Source of the DNA: Polyangium sp. 15x6
GTDB taxonomy: Bacteria > Myxococcota_A > Polyangia > Polyangiales > Polyangiaceae
Direction: 5' to 3'
DNA: 32,494 nt
NCBI RefSeq assembly: GCF_029960785.1
Contig: NZ_JASBQE010000124.1
Coordinates: 1-32,494, forward strand
Position numbers and translations under genes: made by a program. This document shows positions 17,473 to 25,374 of this stretch, in pieces. The notes under the pieces were generated by a model. That model worked only from the letters and a program-made list of their open reading frames with translations. It made no database searches and was not told the origin of the DNA. Within the stretch, counting starts at the first letter, position 1; every line of letters starts with the position of its first letter.

Positions 17473-18501
17473 ATGCCGAGCGAGGTGCCGCGCGAGGCGA
17501 TGGACGCGGACGGTCGTGTGGACGTCGCGACCGCGCAGCGCATCGTCGAGAACGCTGTCACGCGCGCCACGAGCGGGCCCGACAAGAGCGCGAGCATCAT
17601 CGAGGCGAAGGTCGCCGAGGCGACGCGGCGAGGCGCGCGGCTGAACGCGCTGCTCGCCATCGGCGTGGCCGTGACGCTGGTCGCGCTCGTGGTGGCAGCC
17701 TTCGTCGTGTACCGATCGCAGCGCGCGGCGGCGATCCTGAAGGCCGAGGCGGGGCTCGACACGCGTCCAGCGGCCGCGCCCGTGGGCACGTTGCCGACGA
17801 AGGTGCTCTCGGGACGAGAGATCTACGAGCAGAACAAAGGCGCGCTCTACGTGCTCGCGTACACGCAGAACCGCCGCATCAGCGGCTGCTGCAGCGCGTT
17901 CGCGATCAACAAGACCCAGCTCGTGACGAACGCCCACTGCGTCACGTCGTGCGGAGCCCGCGGCGGAAAGCCCGTCGTCGTGCAGAACGAGTCGGCGGGG
18001 AAGGTGGAGCTCGAGGTCGTCGCGCAGCGCGCGCACCCGACCTACGACGCCAACTCGAAGCGCGCGGACACGCCCGACGTGGCGCTGCTCCGCGTGAAGG
18101 GGACGCTGCCCGTGGCCGTCACGCTGGCGAGCGACACGGAGCTCCGCGCGCTCGGCCCTGGCGACGACGTGTACGTGCTCGGCTTCCCCGGGCGCGTCAT
18201 GGATCCGGTGAGCCCGTCACTGACGTTCCTGAGCGGGCACCTCGGCCGGATGATGGGCTTCGACGAGCAGGCCACGTCGGGGGACAAGGCCACGGTGATC
18301 CTGCACGACGCGGTCACGCGCGGCGGCAACAGCGGCAGCCCCATCTTCAACCAGTACGGACACGTCATCGGCGTCCACGCGGCCCACGTGGACGACGAGG
18401 AAAACATCTCCATCGACGGGAAGAAGACGACGATCGTGCAAGCCTCTCCATACCGCATCGGCATGCGGATCGATCTCGTCCGCGGGGTGCCCACGCCGTG
18501 A
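17473..18501 (+). CDS. Membrane-anchored trypsin-like serine protease
   Basis: 342 residues. A cytoplasmic N-terminus (1-57), one membrane helix (about 58-80) and a trypsin-like domain beyond it, presumably periplasmic. The triad is visible: H155 in LVTNAHC, D202 in TPDVALLRV and S287 in GGNSGSP. The end QASPYRIGMRIDLV recurs in the next gene, so the two are paralogues from a tandem duplication. The 43-base gap after the phosphatase gene and the overlapping GTGA with the next start support one operon. Substrate unknown; it could be a quality-control or signal-processing protease. Confidence 0.9.
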   Translation: MPSEVPREAMDADGRVDVATAQRIVENAVTRATSGPDKSASIIEAKVAEATRRGARLNALLAIGVAVTLVALVVAAFVVYRSQRAAAILKAEAGLDTRPAAAPVGTLPTKVLSGREIYEQNKGALYVLAYTQNRRISGCCSAFAINKTQLVTNAHCVTSCGARGGKPVVVQNESAGKVELEVVAQRAHPTYDANSKRADTPDVALLRVKGTLPVAVTLASDTELRALGPGDDVYVLGFPGRVMDPVSPSLTFLSGHLGRMMGFDEQATSGDKATVILHDAVTRGGNSGSPIFNQYGHVIGVHAAHVDDEENISIDGKKTTIVQASPYRIGMRIDLVRGVPTP

Positions 18502-19931
18502 ACCTCCGGATCGTGCACATCGCAGGGCAGAGGGCCGGGACGTTCCAACTCTTCGAACGCGACGTCGTGCGACTCGGTCGCTCGCCCGACAACGACGTCG
18601 TCTTCGACGCGAACCACGACCGCGAGGCGAGCGGCCATCACGCGGAGCTGCGTCGCGAGGGCGGCGCCTGGTACGTCCTGGATCTCGGCAGCCGCAATGG
18701 AACGTACGCGAACGGGCAGCGGATCCAGCAGCGGTACCCGCTCGCGCCGGGGACGGAGGTGAGCTTCGGCGCGAAGGGGCCGCGGATCCGGATCGAGCTC
18801 GTGCCCGCCGCCGCGCCGCCGCCGATGCCGCCGATGCCGATGCCGATGCCGGAGATGGCGCCCGTCGCCGCGCCGCCGCGCGTGCAGATCGCGCAGGCCG
18901 TGCAGCCGGCGCCGCCCGCGGGCGCGCGCGTCGGACAACGGACGATCGCGATGATGATCTCGCAGGCCGTCGCCGCTGCGAGCGGGCGCCAGAAGTTCGG
19001 CCGTACGGCGGAGCTCAACGCGATCGTCGAGGAGAAGGTCACGGCGGCGACGGCGTCGCAGCGAAGGACGGCGTACGCGCTCGGCGGGCTCCTCGTCGTC
19101 GCATTGCTCGCGCTCGGCGGGCTCATCTTCTGGAGCACGCGCTCGCAGGACGAGATCCAGCACCTGCGCGAGGAGCTCGCGCAGATGCCGCCCGAGGATC
19201 CGCGCCGCAAGGAGATCGAGGGGCGGCTCGGCAACCTGCACCCGTCGAACGCGAGCTTCGGTCGAAACCTCTACGACCGATCGAAGAAGGGCATCTTCAT
19301 GCTCGCCTCGAAGGGCGAGGGCTTCTGCACGGCGTTCGCCGTGAGGCCCTCGATGCTCGCGACGAGCGCGCACTGCATCCAGGAGGCGAAGGCGAAGGGC
19401 TCGGTGGTCGCGCTGGAGAACGAGGGGCGCGGGCAGGCGCGCTTCGACGTGATCGAGATGCGCACGCATCCCGGTTATCGCCCGACCGATCAGGAGAGCA
19501 TCACGCCCGACGTCGGTGTCGTGACCATCCGCGGTCGCTCGACCGTCGTGCTGGAGATCGCGACGAAGCAAGAGCTCTCGGCGATGGGCGCGGGCGACGA
19601 TGTCTACCTCATCGGCTTCCCCGGCCGCTTGATGGACGCGACGAACCCTGCCGCGACCTTCCTCGCTGCGCACATCGGACGCGTCACGGGCGCGTCGGGC
19701 CGGCCCGCGGCATACCAGGACGCCTGGCTCGTGCAGCACGACGCCGCGACGACACGCGGCTCGAACGGCAGCCCCGTCTGGAGCGGCCAGGGCAAGGTGA
19801 TCGCGGTGAACTCGGGCGGCTACCTCGAAGAGGGCGAGGAGAAGATCGCAGGTCGGAAGACGGAGGTCGTGAAGGCCTCGCCGTACAAGTTCGGCATGCG
19901 GATCGATCTCGTCGAGGCGCTCCTCAAGTAG
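18498..19931 (+). CDS. FHA domain-TM-trypsin-like protein with Asn at the catalytic Ser position
   Basis: 477 residues from GTG 18498, overlapping the previous stop as GTGA. An N-terminal FHA domain (about 1-100; VRLGRSPDND, ASGHHAEL, GSRNGTYANG) is followed by a Pro/Met-rich linker, a membrane helix (about 190-213), a short charged stalk and a trypsin-like domain. H292 (ATSAHC) and D338 (TPDVGVV) are kept. The serine motif reads GSNGSP, against GNSGSP in the paralogue, which puts N423 where the nucleophile should be. It is probably a pseudoprotease, or uses a shifted residue. The design would let cytoplasmic phosphothreonine binding be relayed to a periplasmic domain. Confidence 0.9.
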   Translation: MNLRIVHIAGQRAGTFQLFERDVVRLGRSPDNDVVFDANHDREASGHHAELRREGGAWYVLDLGSRNGTYANGQRIQQRYPLAPGTEVSFGAKGPRIRIELVPAAAPPPMPPMPMPMPEMAPVAAPPRVQIAQAVQPAPPAGARVGQRTIAMMISQAVAAASGRQKFGRTAELNAIVEEKVTAATASQRRTAYALGGLLVVALLALGGLIFWSTRSQDEIQHLREELAQMPPEDPRRKEIEGRLGNLHPSNASFGRNLYDRSKKGIFMLASKGEGFCTAFAVRPSMLATSAHCIQEAKAKGSVVALENEGRGQARFDVIEMRTHPGYRPTDQESITPDVGVVTIRGRSTVVLEIATKQELSAMGAGDDVYLIGFPGRLMDATNPAATFLAAHIGRVTGASGRPAAYQDAWLVQHDAATTRGSNGSPVWSGQGKVIAVNSGGYLEEGEEKIAGRKTEVVKASPYKFGMRIDLVEALLK

Positions 19932-19936
19932 TCACG

Positions 19937-21460
19937 ATGCTCAGGCTGGCGATCCGCAGGCTGCTGCTCATTCTTCCGACGCTGATCGCCGTCTCGGTCG
20001 TCACGTTCCTGTTTCTCTCGTACGTCCCCGATCCGACGGACGATCCGGCGCTCGCCGTGTCCCCCTCCGAGCGGGCGCGCCTGCGCCGCGAGCGGTTCCT
20101 CGACTTGCCGCGCTTCGTGAACCTCGGGACGCGTGACGTCCGCGCGCGGTCGGCCGAGGCGATGCGCGCGATCGTCGACGGCGACACGGAGAAAAAAGCG
20201 CGTGGGCAGGAGGAGCTCGCGCGGCTCGGCGGCGCGGCGTTGCCGCATGTGCTGCCCGCGCTCGACTCGCTCGCGCCCGGGCCACGCGCCGAGGTCGCGC
20301 TCGCGCTCGCGCCCGTGGGCGAGCGGATGGGCTTTTCGGCGGAACGGCTCGCGGATCCGGCGCGCGCGGTCGCGTTCTGGACGCGGTTCTGGGACGACCG
20401 CGGCATCGAGTTCCGTCGCGCCTCCGTGCGCAGCGCGGTCCGCAGGCTCTCGCGTTACGGCAGCACCTCGCGCGCGGCCGAGCTGCGCGAGCTCGACACG
20501 TTCGTGCTGGAGGACGTGCTCGGCGCGCTCGAGCACCCGACCGACGCCGCCTCGTTCGAGCGAGCGCGGGCCCTCGTCGACATCGCCGCGTACGTCACGG
20601 GTCGCGACGATCGCATCTCGCCCGGCGACGACCACGAAACGGCCCGCGCCTGCGTCGAGCGGTGGGGCTCGTTCTGGATGGTCTACAAGAACGACTTCGT
20701 CACGCTCGACGGCCCCTCGCGGATCGCGGCCATCGTGCTGGAAACACGCTACGGCAAGTGGGCGCTCGGCGCCGTCACACGGCGGCTCGGCGTGGGCATC
20801 GACGGCGTGCCCGTCCTCGACGGCATCTTCCGACGCGCGCCCGTCACGCTGACGCTCGTTTTCGGCTCGATCGCGCTCGCGTACGCGGCGGCCCTGCCGA
20901 TCGGTCTCGTCGGGGCGGCGTCGCGCGGGCGGCGTCGCGACGGCATCACGGCGGCCATCGTGCTCGTGCTGTACGCGATCCCCACGGCGTTCTTCGCGAT
21001 CCTCGCGGCTCGCGGATACGACGGGCACGGGCTCATCTTGCCCACGGTCGTGCTCGCGCTCGGCCTCGTGGCCGCTCCGGCGCGTCAAGCGCGCGCGGGG
21101 CTCGCGTCGGCGTTCGCGCAGGATCACGTGCGGGCCTCGCTCGCGCGGGGGGCGAGCCGCGCGCGTGCGCTCATGGTCCACGCGCTCCCGGGCGCGCTCC
21201 TCCCGGTCGTCACGCTCGCCACGCTCGAAGCCCCGATGGCCCTCGGCGGCGCGTTCGTCGTCGAGCGCGTCTTCGGCCTCGAAGGCCTCGGCGCGGCCAC
21301 GATCGTCGCCGTGCAGTCGCGCGACACGAGCTGGCTCATGGCCGTCTCGATCTTCACGGCCGCGACCGCGACGCTCGGGGTCATCATGACGGACCTCGTG
21401 TACACCGCGCTCGATCCTCGGCTCGCGCAGAGCATCCTGCGCCAGAGGCCACGCACATGA
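19937..21460 (+). CDS. Peptide-type ABC permease (DppB/OppB family) with large N-terminal insertion
   Basis: 507 residues, against about 310-340 in usual DppB/OppB permeases. The N-terminus has the expected first helix (RRLLLILPTLIAVSVVTFLF, about 8-28) and RxLxILPTL style. A soluble Ala/Arg/Glu-rich segment of about 240 residues (about 35-280) follows, with helical HEAT-like character (for example LARLGGAALPHVLPALDSLA). The canonical part then resumes (GVPVLDGIFRRAPVTLTLVF), with further helices and the EAA-type loop [20 protein letters not shown]. By topology the insertion falls in the outer loop after helix 1, so it may be periplasmic. ATG 19937 is five bases after the previous stop. Its stop overlaps the next permease. 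Confidence 0.9.
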   Translation: MLRLAIRRLLLILPTLIAVSVVTFLFLSYVPDPTDDPALAVSPSERARLRRERFLDLPRFVNLGTRDVRARSAEAMRAIVDGDTEKKARGQEELARLGGAALPHVLPALDSLAPGPRAEVALALAPVGERMGFSAERLADPARAVAFWTRFWDDRGIEFRRASVRSAVRRLSRYGSTSRAAELRELDTFVLEDVLGALEHPTDAASFERARALVDIAAYVTGRDDRISPGDDHETARACVERWGSFWMVYKNDFVTLDGPSRIAAIVLETRYGKWALGAVTRRLGVGIDGVPVLDGIFRRAPVTLTLVFGSIALAYAAALPIGLVGAASRGRRRDGITAAIVLVLYAIPTAFFAILAARGYDGHGLILPTVVLALGLVAAPARQARAGLASAFAQDHVRASLARGASRARALMVHALPGALLPVVTLATLEAPMALGGAFVVERVFGLEGLGAATIVAVQSRDTSWLMAVSIFTAATATLGVIMTDLVYTALDPRLAQSILRQRPRT

Positions 21461-22497
21461 GCCACCGCGCGATCGTGCTCCGGCGCGTCGCCCACAGCCG
21501 CCGCGCGGGCATCGGCGCCGCGCTGCTCGGCTTGCTCGTGCTCATCGGCGTCTTCGCCGAGATCCTCGCCGCGCCCGCGCCGCTCCTCGCCGTCGGGCCG
21601 CGCGGCGTCGAGCTCCTTCCGGCGATCGTGCACGCCGAGCGGTACGAGCGCCTCTCCGAGGACGAGATCGCGCGGTCGTATGCGGACAGCTTCGCCGTCT
21701 GGCCCCTCGTGCGATCCGGCCCCAAGGAGCCGAGCGCCGCGGGCCCCTTCGCACCCTCGTCCCGCGTGCACCCGCTCGGCACCGACGAAAAAGGCCGCGA
21801 CCTCTTCGCGCGCCTCGTCTACGGCGCGCGCACGGCTCTCGGCCTCTCGCTCGCCGCCGTCCTCGTGAGCGCGCTCCTCGGCGTCCTCCTCGGCGGCCTC
21901 TCGGGCATCCGCGGCGGCGCCTCGCGTGACGCCCTCGTGCGCCTCGTCGAGACCGTCGACACCTTCCCCGCCATCCTCGTCGTCGCGCTCGTGCGCGCCA
22001 TCGAGCACGAACCCTCCGCGCTCTCGCTCGTCCTCGCGGTGGCCTTCGTACGCTGGGCCGAGGTCGCGCGCCTCGTGCATGCCGAGACCTTGCGTGGCGC
22101 CTCGGAAGATTACGCTCTCGCCGCGCGTGCCCTCGGCGCCTCGCGTGCGCGCATCTTCCTGCGCCACGTGCTCCCGAACGCGCTTGGCCCCGTCACCGTG
22201 AGCTCGGTGTTCGGCGTGGCGTCCGTCGTGCTCCTCGAAGCGGCGATCTCGTTCCTCGAGATGGGCGCGCCGACGTCGGCGGCGTCCTGGGGCGAGACGC
22301 TCGCGCAGGGCGCGCGAAACCCCGCGGCGCTGCGCCTCCTCGTCTTGCCGGTCTTCTTGCTGCTCGTGACCGTGGGCGGCTCGTACCTCGTCGCGGATGC
22401 GCTGCGCGACGCGATGGATCCGCGCGCCGCGCGAAAGCGACGGGCCGAAACGTACGGTTCGCTCGGGCCCTCCACGGACGAGCCGCACGCGTCCTGA
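21457..22497 (+). CDS. Peptide-type ABC permease (DppC/OppC family)
   Basis: 346 residues from ATG 21457, which overlaps the stop of the first permease as ATGA. It has an N-terminal helix (IGAALLGLLVLIGVFAEILA), an extracytoplasmic loop ending in the family phrase HPLGTDEKGRDLFARLVYGA, further helices, and the coupling motif YALAARALGASRARIFLRHV followed by LPNALGPV. It should pair with the preceding gene as the membrane channel of a peptide or nickel-type importer. No ATPase or binding protein is present in the window; the operon stops here at a terminator, so these would have to be encoded elsewhere. Confidence 0.93.
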   Translation: MSHRAIVLRRVAHSRRAGIGAALLGLLVLIGVFAEILAAPAPLLAVGPRGVELLPAIVHAERYERLSEDEIARSYADSFAVWPLVRSGPKEPSAAGPFAPSSRVHPLGTDEKGRDLFARLVYGARTALGLSLAAVLVSALLGVLLGGLSGIRGGASRDALVRLVETVDTFPAILVVALVRAIEHEPSALSLVLAVAFVRWAEVARLVHAETLRGASEDYALAARALGASRARIFLRHVLPNALGPVTVSSVFGVASVVLLEAAISFLEMGAPTSAASWGETLAQGARNPAALRLLVLPVFLLLVTVGGSYLVADALRDAMDPRAARKRRAETYGSLGPSTDEPHAS

Positions 22498-22556
22498 TGA
22501 CGATACGTCACCATCCGTGATGGGCTTGCAACGCGTCGCGCACCCGACGTACGTTG

Positions 22557-22628
22557 AAAAAAGCCCGGTCTCCTTGGAAGGCTTGGGCTCGGCCCGGCGT
22601 GCTGACCAACCTCGCCGGGCCTCTTTTC
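22557..22628. terminator. Terminator between convergent operons
   Basis: For the plus-strand permease operon, a nine-base stem GGCCCGGCG (22591-22599) pairs with CGCCGGGCC (22613-22621) and is followed by TCTTTT. For the minus-strand operon, a weaker GCCC-GGGC-based stem is followed by a run of T (seen as AAAAAA at about 22557-22562 on the plus strand). The site lies between two converging gene ends, as expected for a bidirectional terminator. Confidence 0.7.
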
Positions 22629-22673
22629 ATTTCAGCCCCAAGGATCTCGCCGGGGGAGCGAGCGCACGCGGCG

Positions 22674-23054
22674 TCACGACTCGACGCTGATGAGATCCAC
22701 CGCGAAGCACCGGAGCGCGTGCAGGCTGCGGCGCTGCCAGTGCATCTCGGCGTTCGAGAGCAGCCGGATCTTGTACTCCTTGCTCCTTTCGAGCTCGCCG
22801 ATCTCGCTGATCCAGGACACGAAGCTCTTGAAGCAAGACGAGTTCATGAACTCGAGGTTGCGGAAGTCCACCTGCACCTCGGCGACGCCGATCCGCAGCG
22901 CCTCGGCGTGCATGCGCGGCAGGAGCGAGTCCAGGCTGTCTTTCGCCGCCATGTCCGCGTTGCCCGAGAGGACGAGGACGAGCGAGCGACCCTCGGCGCG
23001 CACGTTCGCCGAGAAGTCGCGGAGCGAGACCGAGAGATCCGATGCCGCGCTCAC
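22674..23054 (-). CDS. STAS-domain anti-sigma-factor-antagonist-like protein
   Basis: 126 residues that make up one STAS domain, as in SpoIIAA/RsbV. SLVLVLSGNADMAAKDSLDS and VQVDFRNLEFMNSSCFKSFV match the family core; the Ser pair in MNSS is where the regulatory phosphoserine lies. In partner switching, the unphosphorylated form binds the kinase/anti-factor and releases its target. It is the last gene of the six-gene minus-strand operon, its start overlapping the ATPase gene by four bases. No sigma factor is adjacent, so the output may be a non-sigma target. Confidence 0.88.
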   Translation of the reverse strand: MSAASDLSVSLRDFSANVRAEGRSLVLVLSGNADMAAKDSLDSLLPRMHAEALRIGVAEVQVDFRNLEFMNSSCFKSFVSWISEIGELERSKEYKIRLLSNAEMHWQRRSLHALRCFAVDLISVES

Positions 23055-23542
23055 GAGCTCCTCCGCGCGGCGACGGTCGTCTGCGCCAGGATCGTGACCC
23101 TGTCGTCCTCGATGGTGTAGCTCATCGTCATCTCTCCTTCGGCCTGCACGCGCACGAGGCCGAGCCCCGAGCCCACCTTTCGCTTGGCGGTGCGCGCCAT
23201 CGCGATCTGGTAGTGGGCGAAGGGATCGTCGTACCGGCTCATCTCCTCGAAGATAGTGGCGAGCGCGGCGATGTGCTCGGCGTTCGCCCGGTTCACGAGC
23301 TGGATGGAGACCGTGCTCGCCGTGTCTCCGGGCTCGAACGTGATGGACAGAAACGTCGCGCCGTCGCTCCCGTACTTGACGGCGTTCTCCAGGAGCTCGT
23401 GGGTCGCGAGCGCGATCCGCGACACGGTGTCGCGGTCCTCGATCATCCGCTCGTAAAAATCGGTCACGAACCTCCGAACGATGGAGATGAGCTCGACGTT
23501 GGGCCGGAACGTCAGCTCGAATGAGGTCGGGGGTTCGGTCAT
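23051..23542 (-). CDS. RsbW/SpoIIAB-like ATP-binding regulatory kinase
   Basis: 163 residues forming a GHKL ATPase domain. The N-box is ALATHELLENAVKYG and the glycine box KVGSGLGLVRVQAEGE. The size and lack of any His-phosphotransfer domain fit serine kinases of the RsbW/SpoIIAB type, which phosphorylate a STAS partner and sequester a target. The partner STAS gene follows with a four-base overlap, and the SpoIIE-type phosphatase precedes it by 32 bases, giving the full three-part switch. The acceptor site and target are inferred from family knowledge. Confidence 0.9.
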   Translation of the reverse strand: MTEPPTSFELTFRPNVELISIVRRFVTDFYERMIEDRDTVSRIALATHELLENAVKYGSDGATFLSITFEPGDTASTVSIQLVNRANAEHIAALATIFEEMSRYDDPFAHYQIAMARTAKRKVGSGLGLVRVQAEGEMTMSYTIEDDRVTILAQTTVAARRSS

Positions 23543-23574
23543 CGTTCCTCTGTGGATCGGTAGCCCAATCTATC

Positions 23575-25374
23575 TCAGCCTTCGGCGCTCGTCTCGCTCG
23601 CTCGGAACCGCACGATGACGAGCGTCACGTCGTCCTCTTGCCCCTTGCCGTGTGAGAAGCGGGCCAGGTCTTCGAGGATCACGTCGCGGATCCGCTCCAC
23701 GGGCTCGCCCGCGAGCGCCTCGATCTGCGCCGTGAGTCGGTCCATTCCATACATTTCGCCCGACGTGCTCCGCGCCTCGGTAACGCCGTCCGTATAGAGC
23801 ACCATCACGTCGCCGTCTTCCAGGACGAGCTCGTCGTCCTGCACCGTGCGCGCGACGTCGCGCATCGCGCCGACCCACGGGCCGAGCGTGGGGATCGCCT
23901 CGATCTTCCTGGTGCTTGCGCGCAGGACGAGGATGTCCTCGTGCGCGCCTGCGAACACCACGCGGCCGCTCCGGTGGTAGCGCATCACCGTGAGCGTAAC
24001 GTGCTCGTCGTTCCGCAGGCGGTTGCGGATGTTGTCGTAGAGCACGAGGTTCAGCACGCGCACGAGGTCCTTCGGCCGCGCCGATGGATCCTCCCGGCCG
24101 AGCGCCGCGAGCGCGCTCTGCACCATCAGCATCACGAGCCCCGATTGCAGCCCGTGCCCCGCCACGTCGCCGATCGCGAGGATGCCCCCGCCCTCCACGG
24201 GGAAGACGTCGTAGTAGTCGCCGCCGACCTCGCTCGCCGGGATCATCCGCGCCGCCACTTCGAGCCCCGGCACGTCGAGGCGCCGCGGCAGGATCGACGT
24301 CTGGATCCGCGCGCTGATCTCGAGCTCTTTTTCGAGCCGCTCCTTCGCCGCCATCTGCTCGCGTGACTCCGCGAGCTCGCGCGCCATCCGGTTCATCGCG
24401 TCGCCGAGCGCGCGGAGCTCCGTCGGGCCTGCCACGGTCGCCTGCGCGTCGAGCTTTCCGCGCGACACGTCGCCCACGAACGCCATGAGCCCGTCGAGCG
24501 GGCGCGAGAGCCTGCGCGAGAGAACGATCGCGAGCGCCGCCGCCGCCGCGAGCGCGACGAGCGCGATGAGCGCCACGCGCGCCTCGAGCTCGCGCGACGG
24601 CGCGAGCGCGCGATCGAGCGAGCGCGCGAGGTGAACGGTGCGCGCCCCGCCTGCGGCCGTATCCAGCGTCCGCGACGTCGACAGATATGGCCCGCCCTCG
24701 CGCGCGGAGGACGCCGTCACCATCTGGAGCACCTCGCTCGGCGCCTCCGTCCCGTCTTCGAGCTTCGAATGCGCCACCACCGTGGCTCCATCCGTCACCA
24801 CCACGAGGCTCCCCGTCTGGAGACGCACCTCCTCGACGAGCGCATGGTCGAGCTTGAAGCCGAGCACCAGCACGCCGACCGTCTCGGTCCCGAACGCGAG
24901 CCGCCGCGCGACCACCTCGTAGAGCTTCCCCTCGTTCGTCCAGAGCCCGGACTTCTCGCCGTCGCGCAGCGCGCCCGCGATGATCGGATCCTTCGACATG
25001 TCGAAGCCCGACGCCTTCGGATCGGCCACGTCCGCGAGCAGGATCCCCGTCCCGTCCGTCATCAGGAACAGCTCGCTCTTCACGGCTTTGTAGAGCTCGT
25101 CGGCCACGCCGTGGACCGTCTCCGGCGACACGTCTTCCGTCGCCACCACGGCCTTGACCCGCGGCTCTTCCGCCACCACGTGCGCCTTCGCTGCGTGCGC
25201 GCGCAGCCGCTCTTTGCGGTGCGCCTCGAAGACCCGCGCGCTCCGTTCGAGCGCCTCTCCGAGCTCCACCCGCGCGCGCCGCTCCAGCACGATCGCCGCG
25301 CTCCCCGCCGTGGCCACCGTGATCGCCGCGATGAGCAGCACGATCCAGAGGAGCAACGTGCTGCGAAACTTCAT
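23575..25374 (-). CDS. Membrane sensor with HAMP and SpoIIE-type PP2C phosphatase domain
   Basis: 599 residues from ATG 25374, which overlaps the cytochrome stop as ATGA; a longer frame from 25518 is rejected. Order: membrane helix 1 (about 8-30), a periplasmic sensing region of about 210 residues resembling a single Cache-type domain, helix 2 (about 250-275), HAMP (LSRRLSRPLDGLMAFVGDVS onward), a coiled coil with EISARIQTSILPRR, and the SpoIIE phosphatase with GGDYYDVF, IGDVAGHGLQSG, LYTDGVTEA and EDDVTLVIV. It should dephosphorylate the STAS protein when an outside cue is sensed. Its place right after the cytochrome gene suggests a cue linked to electron transfer. The layout resembles RsbU- or SiaA-like phosphatases. 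Confidence 0.93.
   Translation of the reverse strand: MKFRSTLLLWIVLLIAAITVATAGSAAIVLERRARVELGEALERSARVFEAHRKERLRAHAAKAHVVAEEPRVKAVVATEDVSPETVHGVADELYKAVKSELFLMTDGTGILLADVADPKASGFDMSKDPIIAGALRDGEKSGLWTNEGKLYEVVARRLAFGTETVGVLVLGFKLDHALVEEVRLQTGSLVVVTDGATVVAHSKLEDGTEAPSEVLQMVTASSAREGGPYLSTSRTLDTAAGGARTVHLARSLDRALAPSRELEARVALIALVALAAAAALAIVLSRRLSRPLDGLMAFVGDVSRGKLDAQATVAGPTELRALGDAMNRMARELAESREQMAAKERLEKELEISARIQTSILPRRLDVPGLEVAARMIPASEVGGDYYDVFPVEGGGILAIGDVAGHGLQSGLVMLMVQSALAALGREDPSARPKDLVRVLNLVLYDNIRNRLRNDEHVTLTVMRYHRSGRVVFAGAHEDILVLRASTRKIEAIPTLGPWVGAMRDVARTVQDDELVLEDGDVMVLYTDGVTEARSTSGEMYGMDRLTAQIEALAGEPVERIRDVILEDLARFSHGKGQEDDVTLVIVRFRASETSAEG

Noticed and set aside
17949-18497. Upstream extension of the FHA-protease frame to 17949
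   Set aside because: It lies within the preceding protease gene and is Arg-rich nonsense; the FHA domain begins right after GTG 18498.
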